A stretch of DNA of 64,000 bases from an uncultured Eubacterium sp. Its GTDB lineage: Bacteria; Bacillota; Clostridia; Lachnospirales; Lachnospiraceae. Made by a program: the position numbers and the translations under genes. Location: positions 1 through 64,000 of the forward strand of contig CAJUIL010000023.1 of the NCBI GenBank assembly GCA_910586225.1, written 5' to 3'. Every line of letters begins with the position of its first letter. The first letter of the stretch is position 1. This document shows, in pieces, positions 26,868 through 35,942 of the stretch. Under the pieces are notes generated by a model, which saw nothing but the letters and a program-made list of their open reading frames with translations, was not told the DNA's origin and did no database searches.

Positions 26868-26945
26868 CTTAAAATTTATGATATTAATGAAATAAATGCT
26901 GCCGTCGATACTCTGTCGCTTATTTTTCTCAAAATTCTCTTGTAT

Positions 26946-27902
26946 TTACACAGATATGCCAACCCATTTTTTTACGACGTCAACAGCATATCCAACATAC
27001 TTAGAAATCTTTTCGACAGACAGTCCATCGCTGTACATACTAAGCGCAGATTCTTTTGCTCTTCTTTCATCTCCTCGTAATTCAGCATCTCTTTGATTTG
27101 CCTGATAAGTCATATATGCCCGCCTCCATTCTTCATCCTGTTTTGCATGGGCAACCGCCGCATCAATCTTTTTGATCAGATCATATTGTGTCGATTCCAC
27201 CGGATAATCTTTTGTGTTGTTCATATACTTAAGTAGCTCCTTCATGCCAGCGCTAATCCCGCTGTTTTCTTCTTCTGCTTTACCAACATGATTCTTTTTG
27301 GCAGGAAGATCTTTTATTCCAGCAGTATTAAGAAACAATTTATAAGATTCATCTCCTAGCTCTAGGCTATCCAACTCATCACATTTATTAGAAAATGTAT
27401 ATTGATATAAACCTTTGCCAAATGGATCAAATTTACATATGAAAATAATATATGTTGGTTTTAGCTGGTCGTATTCCTGTCCTCGACTCAGCTGGTTTAT
27501 ATCCACCTGCCCAGCGTAATATCGTGATCGCTTGGGAAGATGTCTTGACCTTGTGGTTTGCATTTCTACATTATAAACAACATTTCCATCATCCAAATAA
27601 ACATCCATACGGATACCTTTCTTGCCAAATGCGACCGCCAGTGTTTTCTGTGTGACTGGATAGGTTTTAGCGACCCCATTTTCTACCATAATTGCTATGT
27701 CGATTTCCGATTTTTCATCGGCTGCAAGATAGACAACCCTTTGGATTTTATGTCCTGGAAACAAATATTCCAAAAGCTCGATACAAATATCCGGCGATTG
27801 CATAACGTATGCAAACATAAAATCATCTGTAATATCAACATGGGTATAATTCACTTCGTCCTGCGAAGGCGGTCTATACACATTCTCATTTGTTTCGCCC
27901 AT
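26946..27902 (-). CDS. Rpn-family PD-(D/E)XK nuclease
   Basis: This 318-residue protein belongs to the Rpn (recombination-promoting nuclease, PD-(D/E)XK transposase-like, PF12784) group, DNA endonucleases linked to recombination or defence. N-terminal HVDITDDFMFAYVMQ is typical. The nuclease core reads SEIDIAIMV, then GIRMDVYLDDG and VYNVEMQTTR, giving the D...E-x-Q catalytic pattern. KRSRYYAGQVD and KPTYIIFICKFDPFG follow as in the family. The C-terminus has an E/R-rich linker and a short helix motif (SVEKISKYVGYAVDVVKKW). GGAGGT lies eight bases before the ATG. It is monocistronic as far as visible. A fragment of a second family member lies at 28218. Confidence 0.82.
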   Translation of the reverse strand: MGETNENVYRPPSQDEVNYTHVDITDDFMFAYVMQSPDICIELLEYLFPGHKIQRVVYLAADEKSEIDIAIMVENGVAKTYPVTQKTLAVAFGKKGIRMDVYLDDGNVVYNVEMQTTRSRHLPKRSRYYAGQVDINQLSRGQEYDQLKPTYIIFICKFDPFGKGLYQYTFSNKCDELDSLELGDESYKLFLNTAGIKDLPAKKNHVGKAEEENSGISAGMKELLKYMNNTKDYPVESTQYDLIKKIDAAVAHAKQDEEWRRAYMTYQANQRDAELRGDERRAKESALSMYSDGLSVEKISKYVGYAVDVVKKWVGISV

Positions 27903-28052
27903 ATTCTTGACACCTCCGTTTTATCAAGGTGTGTTCCAGTCATTGATTTCATACCAGATGCTCACCCCAATCTATCTCATCATAGCGTACTATAAATCCA
28001 TTGAAATATCAAGTGCAGCACATCCGATTCAGCACTGATGATGAAATCTTTT

Positions 28053-28074
28053 CGTAACAGTTCAGACAAGCTGA
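28053..28074. repeat. Half copy of GTAACAGTTCAG palindromic repeat
   Basis: CGTAACAGTTCAGACAAGCTGA here matches one arm and loop of the hairpin at 53620-53648 read on the other strand. The second arm is missing. Apart from this, the 315-bp gap 27903-28217 shows no gene. It is AT-rich and probably holds the promoters of the divergent Rpn genes. Confidence 0.6.
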
Positions 28075-28217
28075 CCCGTGTTCTATTATATTATCGCTAA
28101 TTATCGGTAAATATGGGAGGTTTTTTGCGAAAAATGTTATTTGAGGAAGTTGCAATTTAGTATTTTCATATCCGGCGTTTTATTATATCATAAGATTAGC
28201 GCATCTGTCAGTCACAT

Positions 28218-28673
28218 ATGGAGATAGAGAAATATGATGAAAATCGGAAAACATCGGAAATGATCATGGAGCAGCTGACGAGGGTAAATGAGAGCGGGAC
28301 GACGGTGATCATAGTAATATCTGTAAACATATGGTATGATAACAAGGAAAAGCAATTCTGGCAAAGACAAAGCATAAGAAGCTTGTCCGATGATACGCTA
28401 AAGGAGTTGATGGATATTCTAGCAAATGACAAAGAAGTGCTCCGGCTTTATCACTTACGAGAGATGGCGCAGATTGACTGCAACAGCGTCATGAAGAAAG
28501 CAAAAGATGAGGGCAGGGCAGAGGGCAGGGCGGAAGGTAAGGCAGAAGAAAAAATAGAAGTTGCCCGGAATATGAAAGCAGACGGGGAATCGGTGGAGAA
28601 AATCATGAGATACACCGGACTGTCAAAAGAAGAAATTGAAAAGCTACCGAAAATAGAAAGAAGGACATTATGA
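28218..28673 (+). pseudogene. C-terminal fragment of Rpn-family protein
   Basis: This 151-residue frame carries only the distal half of an Rpn-type nuclease: helical segment LSDDTLKELMDILANDKEV, the low-complexity EGRAEGRAEGKAEEK stretch, and a terminal NMKADGESVEKIMRYTGLS motif resembling that of the full gene at 26946. The nuclease core is absent, and normal members are about 280-320 residues. Its stop overlaps the sbcD start (ATGA), and the sbcD ribosome site lies in its last codons. A truncated gene has therefore become translationally coupled to the sbcDC genes. Confidence 0.6.
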
Positions 28674-29815
28674 AATTTCTCCATATCTCAGATCTTCATA
28701 TAGGAAAGCGACTGAACGAATTTTCTCTGATCGATGATCAGAAATACATCTTAGATCAAATACTCCATATCGCACGTTCCAAACAGGTACAAGCCGTTCT
28801 GATAGCAGGTGATCTGTATGATAAGCCAGTTCCTTCAGCAGAAGCCGTCCGGGTATTGGATACTTTTTTAACAGATCTGGCAGATGCGGGGCTAAAAGTA
28901 TTTGCTGTCAGCGGCAACCATGATTCTCCGGAGCGGATTGCATTTGGCGCGCAATTAATGAAAGGCCGCGGCGTCTACGTATCTCCGGTTTATGCTGGCG
29001 CGGCTGTGAAAATTCCGATGACGGATGCGTATGGGGAGCTGTTCGTTCATTTACTGCCGTTTGTAAAGCCTGCAGTCCTGCGTCATGTTCTGGAACAGGA
29101 AGCGCAGGCGGATGCAGGACTGCCGGAAAGCTATCATGATGCGGTAAAGGCGGCGGTGGAGCGTATGGAGATTGATACAAGCAAGCGCAATATCCTTGTG
29201 GCACATCAGTTTGTGACGGGTGCGGGACGCTGCGATTCGGAGGATATTTCGGTTGGCGGTATGGACAATGTGGACGCGGAGGTGTTTGAACCGTTTGATT
29301 ACGTGGCGCTTGGGCATCTGCACAGTCCGCAGTCGGTCGGGCGGGAGACGGTGCGGTATTGCGGGACGCCTCTGAAATACTCGTTTTCGGAGGCGGAACA
29401 GGTAAAATCCGTAACGATCGTAGACTGTGCGGCGAAGGGGCAGCTGACGCTGGAAACTGTGCCGCTTGCGCCGCTGCACGATATGCGTAAAATACGGGGA
29501 GCATATCTGGAGGTAACAGCACGCTCGTTTTATGAAGATACCAATACGGAGGATTATGTACAGATCACGCTTACCGATGAGGAGGACGTTCCGGATGGGC
29601 TGTCGAAGCTTCGCATTATTTATCCGGGCCTTATGCAGCTGCTATATGACAACAGCCGGACAAAGCAGAATCGTATGGTGGAGCTGGCGGAAGGGGCGGA
29701 GCAAAAATCGGAGCTGGAGCTGTTTTTGGAATTTTATGAGATGCAGAATAACCAGCCGATGAGTCAGGAGCAAGCCGCGTTTGTGCAAAAGCTCATAGAA
29801 CAAGACGCAGAATAA
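28670..29815 (+). CDS. sbcD: Exonuclease SbcCD subunit D
   Basis: This is the Mre11-type metallo-phosphoesterase nuclease subunit, which with SbcC opens hairpins and trims protein-blocked DNA ends. The 381 residues hold the five phosphoesterase motifs: HISDLHIGK (4-12), AGDLYDKPVPS, SGNHDSPERI, AHQFVTG and GHLHSPQ. The C-terminal capping domain (SKLRIIYPGLMQLLYDN) matches the family. GAAGGA lies in the tail of the preceding Rpn fragment. The ATPase partner gene starts 18 bp downstream, so the two are co-transcribed. Confidence 0.95.
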   Translation: MKFLHISDLHIGKRLNEFSLIDDQKYILDQILHIARSKQVQAVLIAGDLYDKPVPSAEAVRVLDTFLTDLADAGLKVFAVSGNHDSPERIAFGAQLMKGRGVYVSPVYAGAAVKIPMTDAYGELFVHLLPFVKPAVLRHVLEQEAQADAGLPESYHDAVKAAVERMEIDTSKRNILVAHQFVTGAGRCDSEDISVGGMDNVDAEVFEPFDYVALGHLHSPQSVGRETVRYCGTPLKYSFSEAEQVKSVTIVDCAAKGQLTLETVPLAPLHDMRKIRGAYLEVTARSFYEDTNTEDYVQITLTDEEDVPDGLSKLRIIYPGLMQLLYDNSRTKQNRMVELAEGAEQKSELELFLEFYEMQNNQPMSQEQAAFVQKLIEQDAE

Positions 29816-29833
29816 AAGCAATGGGAGAGACAA

Positions 29834-32800
29834 ATGAAGCCGGTAAAACTTTTGATAAGCGCGTTCGGCCCGTATGCGGGCGAAACGGAGATTGACTTTG
29901 AACAGCTCGGCGGCAAGGGGCTGTATCTGATCACCGGAGATACCGGGGCGGGGAAAACGACAATTTTTGACGCGATCGCTTTCGCGCTGTACGGGGAAGC
30001 AAGCGGAGATGTGCGTAAGGCGGAGATGTTTCGCAGCAAATACGCAAAGGACGACGTTCCGACTTATGTAAAATTTACGTTTGCATATCGCGGGAAGCAC
30101 TATACAGTCAGGCGGAATCCGGAATATATGCGCCCAAAGGGACGGGGCAAGGGCTATACGCAGCAGAAGGCCGAGGCGGAGCTGATTTATCCGGATGAAC
30201 GGGAGCCGGTTACAAGGTTTCGGGAGGTTACGCGGGCGGTTACAGAGCTGATCGGTCTGGACCGCAGGCAGTTTACGCAGATTGTGATGATCGCACAGGG
30301 AGACTTTCATAAGCTTTTGCTTGCCGGGACGGAGGAGCGGATTGGAATTTTCCGTCAGATTTTTAAAACCGGGCGTTATCAGAAGCTTCAGGAACAGCTC
30401 AAAACAGCGGAAAAGGCGCAGCAGCGCATTTACGAGGAGCTAAAGCGCAGTATGGATCAATATATGGACGGAATGATCTGCGACGACGATACGCCTGCCT
30501 GTGAACAGATGAAAAAGCTGCAGGGGGAAAGGCTTGACGGCAGGATTGGCGAAGGGATGGAGCTTTTAGAGCAGATGTGCATCCAGCAGGAGAATGCCGT
30601 ACGCAGCTTAGATGAGCAGACAGAGCAGATTGAGCAGCAAATACAGCAGCAGGACCAGCGGATCGGTAATATCCGTAAAATTGCGCAGCAGCGGGAACAG
30701 CTGGCGGCAAATGAAGCGCAGCTGGCACAACAGCAGCCGGAGTATGAGAAAGCACAGCAGCAGTATGAGCAGGCACGTCAGGACGCACAGGAATGCGGGG
30801 CGCTGGCGCTGCAGATCAAAGACCAGGAGGATCAGCTGGCGCTGTTTGAGCAGCTCGCCCAGATCCAGATGCAGCAGCAGACGGATCAGAAGCGTCTAGC
30901 GGAGGAAGAAGGCCGGCTGCGGCATTTGGAAGCGTGCAGGCAGCAGGCCATACAGACAGTCAGCGCAGATACCGAACAGTTAAAGCAGTTGTCTGATGCC
31001 GGAGAACAAAAGGAGCGTCTAAAGAGCCGCAGCGAAGCGGTCACGCGCACCAAAAACAATATTTCCAAACAGCGGGAGGGCCTGCAGCAAGAAGCGCAAA
31101 AAGAGCAGCAGACGCAGGAGCAGATTGTAAAAGAAGGGGAACATGTGCAGGAAACGGCGGCACAGATGCAGCAGATTTCACAGCAGATACAACAGCTGGC
31201 CGGACACGATCAGCTGCTCGCTCAAATAAAAGAAGCGCTGCAAAAGCTCAAGGAACAGGAAAAGATACTTTGCCAGGAGGCGTCTGAGCAAAAAGAACTG
31301 CAAGCCCAGCTTGCGCAGACCGGACAGCAGTTACAGGAGGTTGCGCAGCAAGAAGAGGTACTGCGCCAGACAGGGGAAGCACGCGGTAAGGAGCTTGAGG
31401 AGCTGAAAAATGCAGGCGAGACGCTTGTGCATTGCAGGCAGAGGGCAAAAGAAGCGGCAGACAATCTGCAAATGTTCCAGGAGCAGATCCAGGGGCTTGC
31501 ACAGCTGCAAAAAGAAGCAAAGGAGCATAAGCGCGATTACGAACGCATATGCGTACAGGCTGCAGAGCAGCAAAAACAGCTGGAGCTGTGGAAGGCACAG
31601 CGTGAAAAGATCCAGAATCCAGACACGGAGCTGCTCCGATTGCAGCAGCGGAAAACAGAGCTTTCGGAGTGCAAAAAGGCGCTGAAAAATCTGCAGAAGC
31701 AGCTGGAGCTATGGACAAAAAGGCAGGATGAGCTTTGTCAGGCACAACAGGCATACGCCGAGGCAGCAGCGGAAAAAGAACGGATTGGCGGCTGTTATCG
31801 GGAGCTGGAGCAGCGGTTTTTAGACGCGCAGGCAGGAATGCTGGCACGCGGCTTAAAAGAAGGGGAGGCGTGCCCGGTATGCGGCGCCACGCATCATCCG
31901 GCTCCGGCAGAAGTTTCGGACGCAGCGCCGGAAAAAGAAGAGCTGGAACAGCAAAAGCAGCATTTCCACGAAGTGAGCGCGAAAACCGAGCGCCTCAGCG
32001 CACAGGCAGGGCATCTGGCGCAACGCCTGACGGAACAGCGGCAGACGGTTGAAGAGCTGGCACAGGAATTGCTCACGCAAAATGATGGAATGCTGTCTAA
32101 TATCCAAGTGACCGAGCTGATCGCTGCAAAACAGCAGGAATATCAAGCAGAAGAAAAAGAGCTTCGGGCAGCGGTAAAAGCTGCTGAAAACATGAATAGC
32201 CGACAGCAGGAATTAGATGCCTTCCTGACAGAAGGCGAAGCGCAGCAGAAAAGGTGCAGCGAGCTTTTGCAGCAAAAAAGCCGTCAGACAGCGGCGGTGG
32301 ACGGCCAGCTGGAGGAAAAAAGCCGACAGCTGGAAAAAAGCCTGGAGCAGCTGAAGCTGCCAGCGCAAACGACTGCTGACACAAAGGAAGCCGAACGGTA
32401 TTTACAGCAAATAGTGATCCAATGCGGCGAACAGCTGGCACAGGCGCAGAAGGATAAAAAACATCTAGAGCAGCTTGAACAAGACGCAGCCAAAGCAGAA
32501 GAGGACAAACAGCAGCTTGCGCAAAAAAGCAGCGGATTGCAGGAGAAGCTGGCGGATCTGAGCGGACAGGAAAAGGCGCTGCAAAAGCAGATGCGCAAAG
32601 ACCAGCAAAAAGCGGCGCAGCTGCTTACGGATGTGAGACAGATAGCGGATCTGCCGCAAAAAGATCAGCAGATCTGGGACGCGGAAAATGCCGCCTGCTT
32701 TTTAAAATGGGAAGAACTGTTATCTGAGCTGCAGGTAAGCGGTAGTGCGCTGGCCGTCCGTATCGAGGGCATACAGGCGCAGCTGGAAAAGCGAAGCAGT

Positions 32801-34168
32801 CTGGAGCAGCAGCGCCAGAAGCTTGCAGAGCTGCAGCAGGAAAAGCAAAAGCTGCTGACACAGCTGGAAAAGGATCTGGAAGTCAGGATCAGTCAGAAAA
32901 AGGAACGGCGCCAACAGCTTTCCGAAAGCCTATGCGAGCTGGCACAGGAGTTTGAGCTATTACCAGATGCTTGTGAGCAGGAGCCTGCGTCCACGCTGCA
33001 ATGTACGCAGGAGCAGCTTGTGGAGCTGTCACTGGCTGCGGAGCAGGCGATGAGGGAACGGCTGGAGTATTTCTTACAGGAGCTTGCCAAAAATGAGGAA
33101 AGGCTGCAGAAAAAGAAGCAGCTGGAAGCAGAGATACCAAAAGAACAAAAGCGGCTGGATACATTTGTCAAAGATATCCAGAACGCGCAGGTCGCACTGG
33201 AACGGCTGAAAACACAGCTGCAGACGGAAGAGGAAACAATAGAAGCCCTGCGCGCAAGGCTGGGCACAGGGGAAAAGGAACAGGCCGTAGAAAAAATCCA
33301 GATGCTTAAGGAGCGAAAGCAAGCGTTGGAGGACGGCCTGCAAAAAGCAGAGCAGCAGTATCATGACAGCAGGACAAAAATAGAGCGTCTGCAGGCAGCC
33401 GCAGAAACATTGAAAAGCCAGCTGAGCGACGCGGGAGAGGCAGGGGCAGCCGCGGAGGAAGAAGTACTGGAGCAAAGAAAGCAGCTGTTAGACCAAAAGC
33501 TGGAAATTAGAAAAAAGCGGGACAAAAAAAATCATGCCTTTGCGGTTAACACAGATATTTTTCAAAAAGTAAAAGAAAAGCAAGCGGATATTCTTGCAGT
33601 AGAAAGTAAGTACACTTGGCTGCATACGCTGTCGGATACGGCAAATGGTTCGCTGAATGGCAAACCGAAGATCGAGCTGGAAACGTATGTGCAGATGTCC
33701 TATTTTGACCGGATCTTGATCCGCGCCAACCGACGGCTGATGACGATGAGCAGCGGCCAGTACGAATTAAAGAGAGAAGAAGGCAGCGCGAGTCTGAAAG
33801 GAAAGGCGGGGCTGGAGCTATGCGTCATTGACCATTACAATGCGACGCAGCGCAGCGTCAGGACTTTATCCGGCGGGGAGACATTTGAAGCGTCCTTATC
33901 CTTGGCGCTTGGACTGTCCGATGAGATCCAGTCATATGCCGGAGGGATCCAGATGGATGCGATGTTTGTGGATGAGGGATTTGGCTCGCTGGACGAAGAA
34001 GCGCTTGGACAGGCGATGAAAGCGCTTGTACGCCTGACCGAGGGAAACCGTCTGGTAGGCGTGATTTCTCACGTTTCGGAGCTGAAAGAGCAGATTGACC
34101 GCAAGATCATCGTAACCAAGCGCAGGGAAAAGGACGGAAGCGTAAACAGCGTAGTAACGCTTGCATAA
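29834..34168 (+). CDS. sbcC: Exonuclease SbcCD subunit C, unusually long
   Basis: This Rad50-like SMC-type ATPase partners SbcD. The globular head is formed by both ends: Walker A GDTGAGKTT (35-43) at the N-terminus and signature LSGGETFEAS (about 1345) plus Walker B MFVDEGFGSLDEE (about 1376) at the C-terminus. The zinc hook is CPVC at 680-683. The two coiled-coil arms are extremely Gln/Glu-rich. At 1444 residues it exceeds usual SbcC lengths (roughly 1000-1200) by several hundred, all in the arms, so the hook would reach further. No frameshift or duplication boundary is obvious. Confidence 0.95.
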   Translation: MKPVKLLISAFGPYAGETEIDFEQLGGKGLYLITGDTGAGKTTIFDAIAFALYGEASGDVRKAEMFRSKYAKDDVPTYVKFTFAYRGKHYTVRRNPEYMRPKGRGKGYTQQKAEAELIYPDEREPVTRFREVTRAVTELIGLDRRQFTQIVMIAQGDFHKLLLAGTEERIGIFRQIFKTGRYQKLQEQLKTAEKAQQRIYEELKRSMDQYMDGMICDDDTPACEQMKKLQGERLDGRIGEGMELLEQMCIQQENAVRSLDEQTEQIEQQIQQQDQRIGNIRKIAQQREQLAANEAQLAQQQPEYEKAQQQYEQARQDAQECGALALQIKDQEDQLALFEQLAQIQMQQQTDQKRLAEEEGRLRHLEACRQQAIQTVSADTEQLKQLSDAGEQKERLKSRSEAVTRTKNNISKQREGLQQEAQKEQQTQEQIVKEGEHVQETAAQMQQISQQIQQLAGHDQLLAQIKEALQKLKEQEKILCQEASEQKELQAQLAQTGQQLQEVAQQEEVLRQTGEARGKELEELKNAGETLVHCRQRAKEAADNLQMFQEQIQGLAQLQKEAKEHKRDYERICVQAAEQQKQLELWKAQREKIQNPDTELLRLQQRKTELSECKKALKNLQKQLELWTKRQDELCQAQQAYAEAAAEKERIGGCYRELEQRFLDAQAGMLARGLKEGEACPVCGATHHPAPAEVSDAAPEKEELEQQKQHFHEVSAKTERLSAQAGHLAQRLTEQRQTVEELAQELLTQNDGMLSNIQVTELIAAKQQEYQAEEKELRAAVKAAENMNSRQQELDAFLTEGEAQQKRCSELLQQKSRQTAAVDGQLEEKSRQLEKSLEQLKLPAQTTADTKEAERYLQQIVIQCGEQLAQAQKDKKHLEQLEQDAAKAEEDKQQLAQKSSGLQEKLADLSGQEKALQKQMRKDQQKAAQLLTDVRQIADLPQKDQQIWDAENAACFLKWEELLSELQVSGSALAVRIEGIQAQLEKRSSLEQQRQKLAELQQEKQKLLTQLEKDLEVRISQKKERRQQLSESLCELAQEFELLPDACEQEPASTLQCTQEQLVELSLAAEQAMRERLEYFLQELAKNEERLQKKKQLEAEIPKEQKRLDTFVKDIQNAQVALERLKTQLQTEEETIEALRARLGTGEKEQAVEKIQMLKERKQALEDGLQKAEQQYHDSRTKIERLQAAAETLKSQLSDAGEAGAAAEEEVLEQRKQLLDQKLEIRKKRDKKNHAFAVNTDIFQKVKEKQADILAVESKYTWLHTLSDTANGSLNGKPKIELETYVQMSYFDRILIRANRRLMTMSSGQYELKREEGSASLKGKAGLELCVIDHYNATQRSVRTLSGGETFEASLSLALGLSDEIQSYAGGIQMDAMFVDEGFGSLDEEALGQAMKALVRLTEGNRLVGVISHVSELKEQIDRKIIVTKRREKDGSVNSVVTLA

Positions 34169-34217
34169 CGCGGCAGCAGTTTTGTTCAGGCTTCGTTTGA
34201 GCAGGAAAGGACAGAGT

Positions 34218-34883
34218 ATGGAAACCATTGCGATCATTGACGATGATATCTACATTGGAGATATGCTGGAGAAGGTGTTAAAAAAAGAAGGGTATGCGAC
34301 GCTGCGCGCTTATTCCGGGACAGAAGCGCTGATGCTTTTCGAGCGCAGCCGGCCGGGGCTGATTTTATTAGACCTGATGCTGCCGGGGCTTTCGGGAGAA
34401 GAGCTGCTGGAAAAAATACATGATATCCCGGTCATTGTGATCAGCGCCAAGGTGGACGTATCGGACAAGGTAAACGTACTCTTGCAGGGAGCGTGTGATT
34501 ATCTGACAAAGCCGTTTGATATCCAGGAGCTTTTAGCGCGGATCACAGTACAGTTCCGTAATCAAAAGCACAAGGAGAATCAGCAGCTTTTCCGGCATGA
34601 GGAAATCGAGATGGATACGAATACGCATGAGCTGTGGGTAAACGGCAGCCCGGTGCGGGTGACAAGGACAGAATTTGCGATCTTAAAGCTGCTGATGCAA
34701 AATCCCAGTCAGGTTGTGACGCGCTCAGCCATCCTGGAGCGGATCAGCCGTGATACGCCGGATTGTACAGAAAACTCCTTGAATGTGCATATCAGCAATC
34801 TGCGCAGAAAGCTGCGTGAAGGGAGCGAAAAGGATTATATTGAGGCTGTCTGGGGCATTGGCTTTAAGCTGCGTGAATCTTAA
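34218..34883 (+). CDS. OmpR-family response regulator of BcrA-type module
   Basis: This 221-residue regulator has a receiver domain with ID8D9D10, phosphoacceptor D52 in LLDLMLPG and CDYLTKPFD. The winged helix covers about 125-220 (TRTEFAILKLLMQNP, NSLNVHISNLRRKL, WGIGFKL). ATG 34218 is chosen because AGGAAAGGA precedes it; an upstream in-frame start at 34161 overlaps sbcC and has no site. The ATPase, permease and kinase genes follow, so this regulator most likely controls the 35025 operon, whose promoter has three direct repeats (34889-34918). Confidence 0.92.
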   Translation: METIAIIDDDIYIGDMLEKVLKKEGYATLRAYSGTEALMLFERSRPGLILLDLMLPGLSGEELLEKIHDIPVIVISAKVDVSDKVNVLLQGACDYLTKPFDIQELLARITVQFRNQKHKENQQLFRHEEIEMDTNTHELWVNGSPVRVTRTEFAILKLLMQNPSQVVTRSAILERISRDTPDCTENSLNVHISNLRRKLREGSEKDYIEAVWGIGFKLRES

Positions 34884-34888
34884 TAAAT

Positions 34889-34935
34889 TCTTTACGGTTA
34901 TCTTAAGCGGTTTCTTAATATTTGCCTGCTACTAT
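34889..34935 (+). promoter_or_regulatory. Three 12-bp-spaced TCTTWA repeats before ABC operon
   Basis: TCTTTA (34889), TCTTAA (34901) and TCTTAA (34913) are spaced exactly 12 bp apart, the style of a tandem OmpR-family binding site. TACTAT (34930-34935) is a possible -10 directly downstream with no good -35, suggesting activation by the regulator encoded just upstream. A long stem (TGCATAGGA/TCCTATGCA, about 34954-35002) follows in the leader. Confidence 0.5.
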
Positions 34936-35024
34936 GGTTTTATCAAAATTGCTTGTGCATAGGACACGGCATAACGGCCTGGCCTGATGGTTATCCTATG
35001 CATACGGCACGAGGAGGCAAATGA

Positions 35025-35942
35025 ATGGAATACGTATTAGAAACAAATGTACTGTCCAAGCATTACGGACATTTTAAAGCATTGGAAAATTTATCGATGC
35101 ACGTTCCGAAAGGGTCTATTTATGGATTTGTAGGGAAAAATGGTGCGGGAAAGACGACGCTCATACGTCTGATCTGCGGCCTGCAGCGGCCGTCTGCCGG
35201 GGAATATTTTCTGTATGGAAGGGAAAGCGGACAGCAAAAAGAAATGGAAAAAGTAAGAAGAAGGATGGGAGCGGTCGTAGAAACGCCGTCTATCTATCTG
35301 GATCTGACCGCAGAGGACAATCTGCGCCAGCAATACCTCACGCTGGGACGGCCTTCCTTTGACGGCATTCAGGAAATTTTGGAATTGGTTGGCCTTGGGG
35401 ATACCGGAAAGAAAAAAGCAAAGAACTTTTCGCTTGGTATGCGTCAGCGGCTTGGGATCGCGGTTGCGCTGGCAGGCAATCCAGATTTTCTTGTGCTGGA
35501 TGAGCCGGTGAATGGCTTGGACCCGCAGGGCATTGTACAGATGCGTGAGCTGATCTTAAAGCTGAATCAGGAAAAACAGATTACTGTACTGATATCAAGC
35601 CACATTTTAGACGAGCTGTCGCGGCTTGCGACACATTACGGATTTATCGACCATGGGCACATGGTAAAAGAGATCAGCGCGTCCCAGCTGGAAGAAGCCT
35701 GCCGTAAATGCATCTGCGTAGAGGTTACCAATACGCAGGCATTATCCTGTGTGCTGGATGGACTTGGATTGGAATATGCGGTGCATTCCGAGACAGAAGC
35801 GGATATTTACGGGGAAGTTGCGGTAACGGCGCTTGTTTTAAGGCTTGCGGAAGCAGGGTGCGAGGTTTTGCGGATCTTTGAAAGGGACGAAAGCCTGGAG
35901 AGCTATTATATCCGGCTGTTGGGAGGTGAGATGGATGCATAG
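35025..35942 (+). CDS. BcrA-type ABC transporter ATPase
   Basis: This 305-residue ATPase belongs to the bacitracin/lantibiotic-immunity ABC-2 class. Walker A is GKNGAGKTT, the signature FSLGMRQRLG (the variant typical of this class), Walker B FLVLDEPVNGLDP, and the H-loop SSHILDELS. A C-terminal regulatory region follows (about 215-305). ACGAGGAGG precedes the ATG. Its end overlaps the permease start by 8 bp. With the permease it would export or exclude a membrane-active peptide. Its place between a regulator and a kinase gene marks a self-contained stress module distinct from the Bce type. Confidence 0.9.
   Translation: MEYVLETNVLSKHYGHFKALENLSMHVPKGSIYGFVGKNGAGKTTLIRLICGLQRPSAGEYFLYGRESGQQKEMEKVRRRMGAVVETPSIYLDLTAEDNLRQQYLTLGRPSFDGIQEILELVGLGDTGKKKAKNFSLGMRQRLGIAVALAGNPDFLVLDEPVNGLDPQGIVQMRELILKLNQEKQITVLISSHILDELSRLATHYGFIDHGHMVKEISASQLEEACRKCICVEVTNTQALSCVLDGLGLEYAVHSETEADIYGEVAVTALVLRLAEAGCEVLRIFERDESLESYYIRLLGGEMDA

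Noticed and set aside
30399..33475. Several 60-200 codon frames on the minus strand inside sbcC
   Set aside because: They reflect the repetitive CAG/CTG-rich codons of the coiled coil. Their products are Ser/Cys/Leu low-complexity strings.
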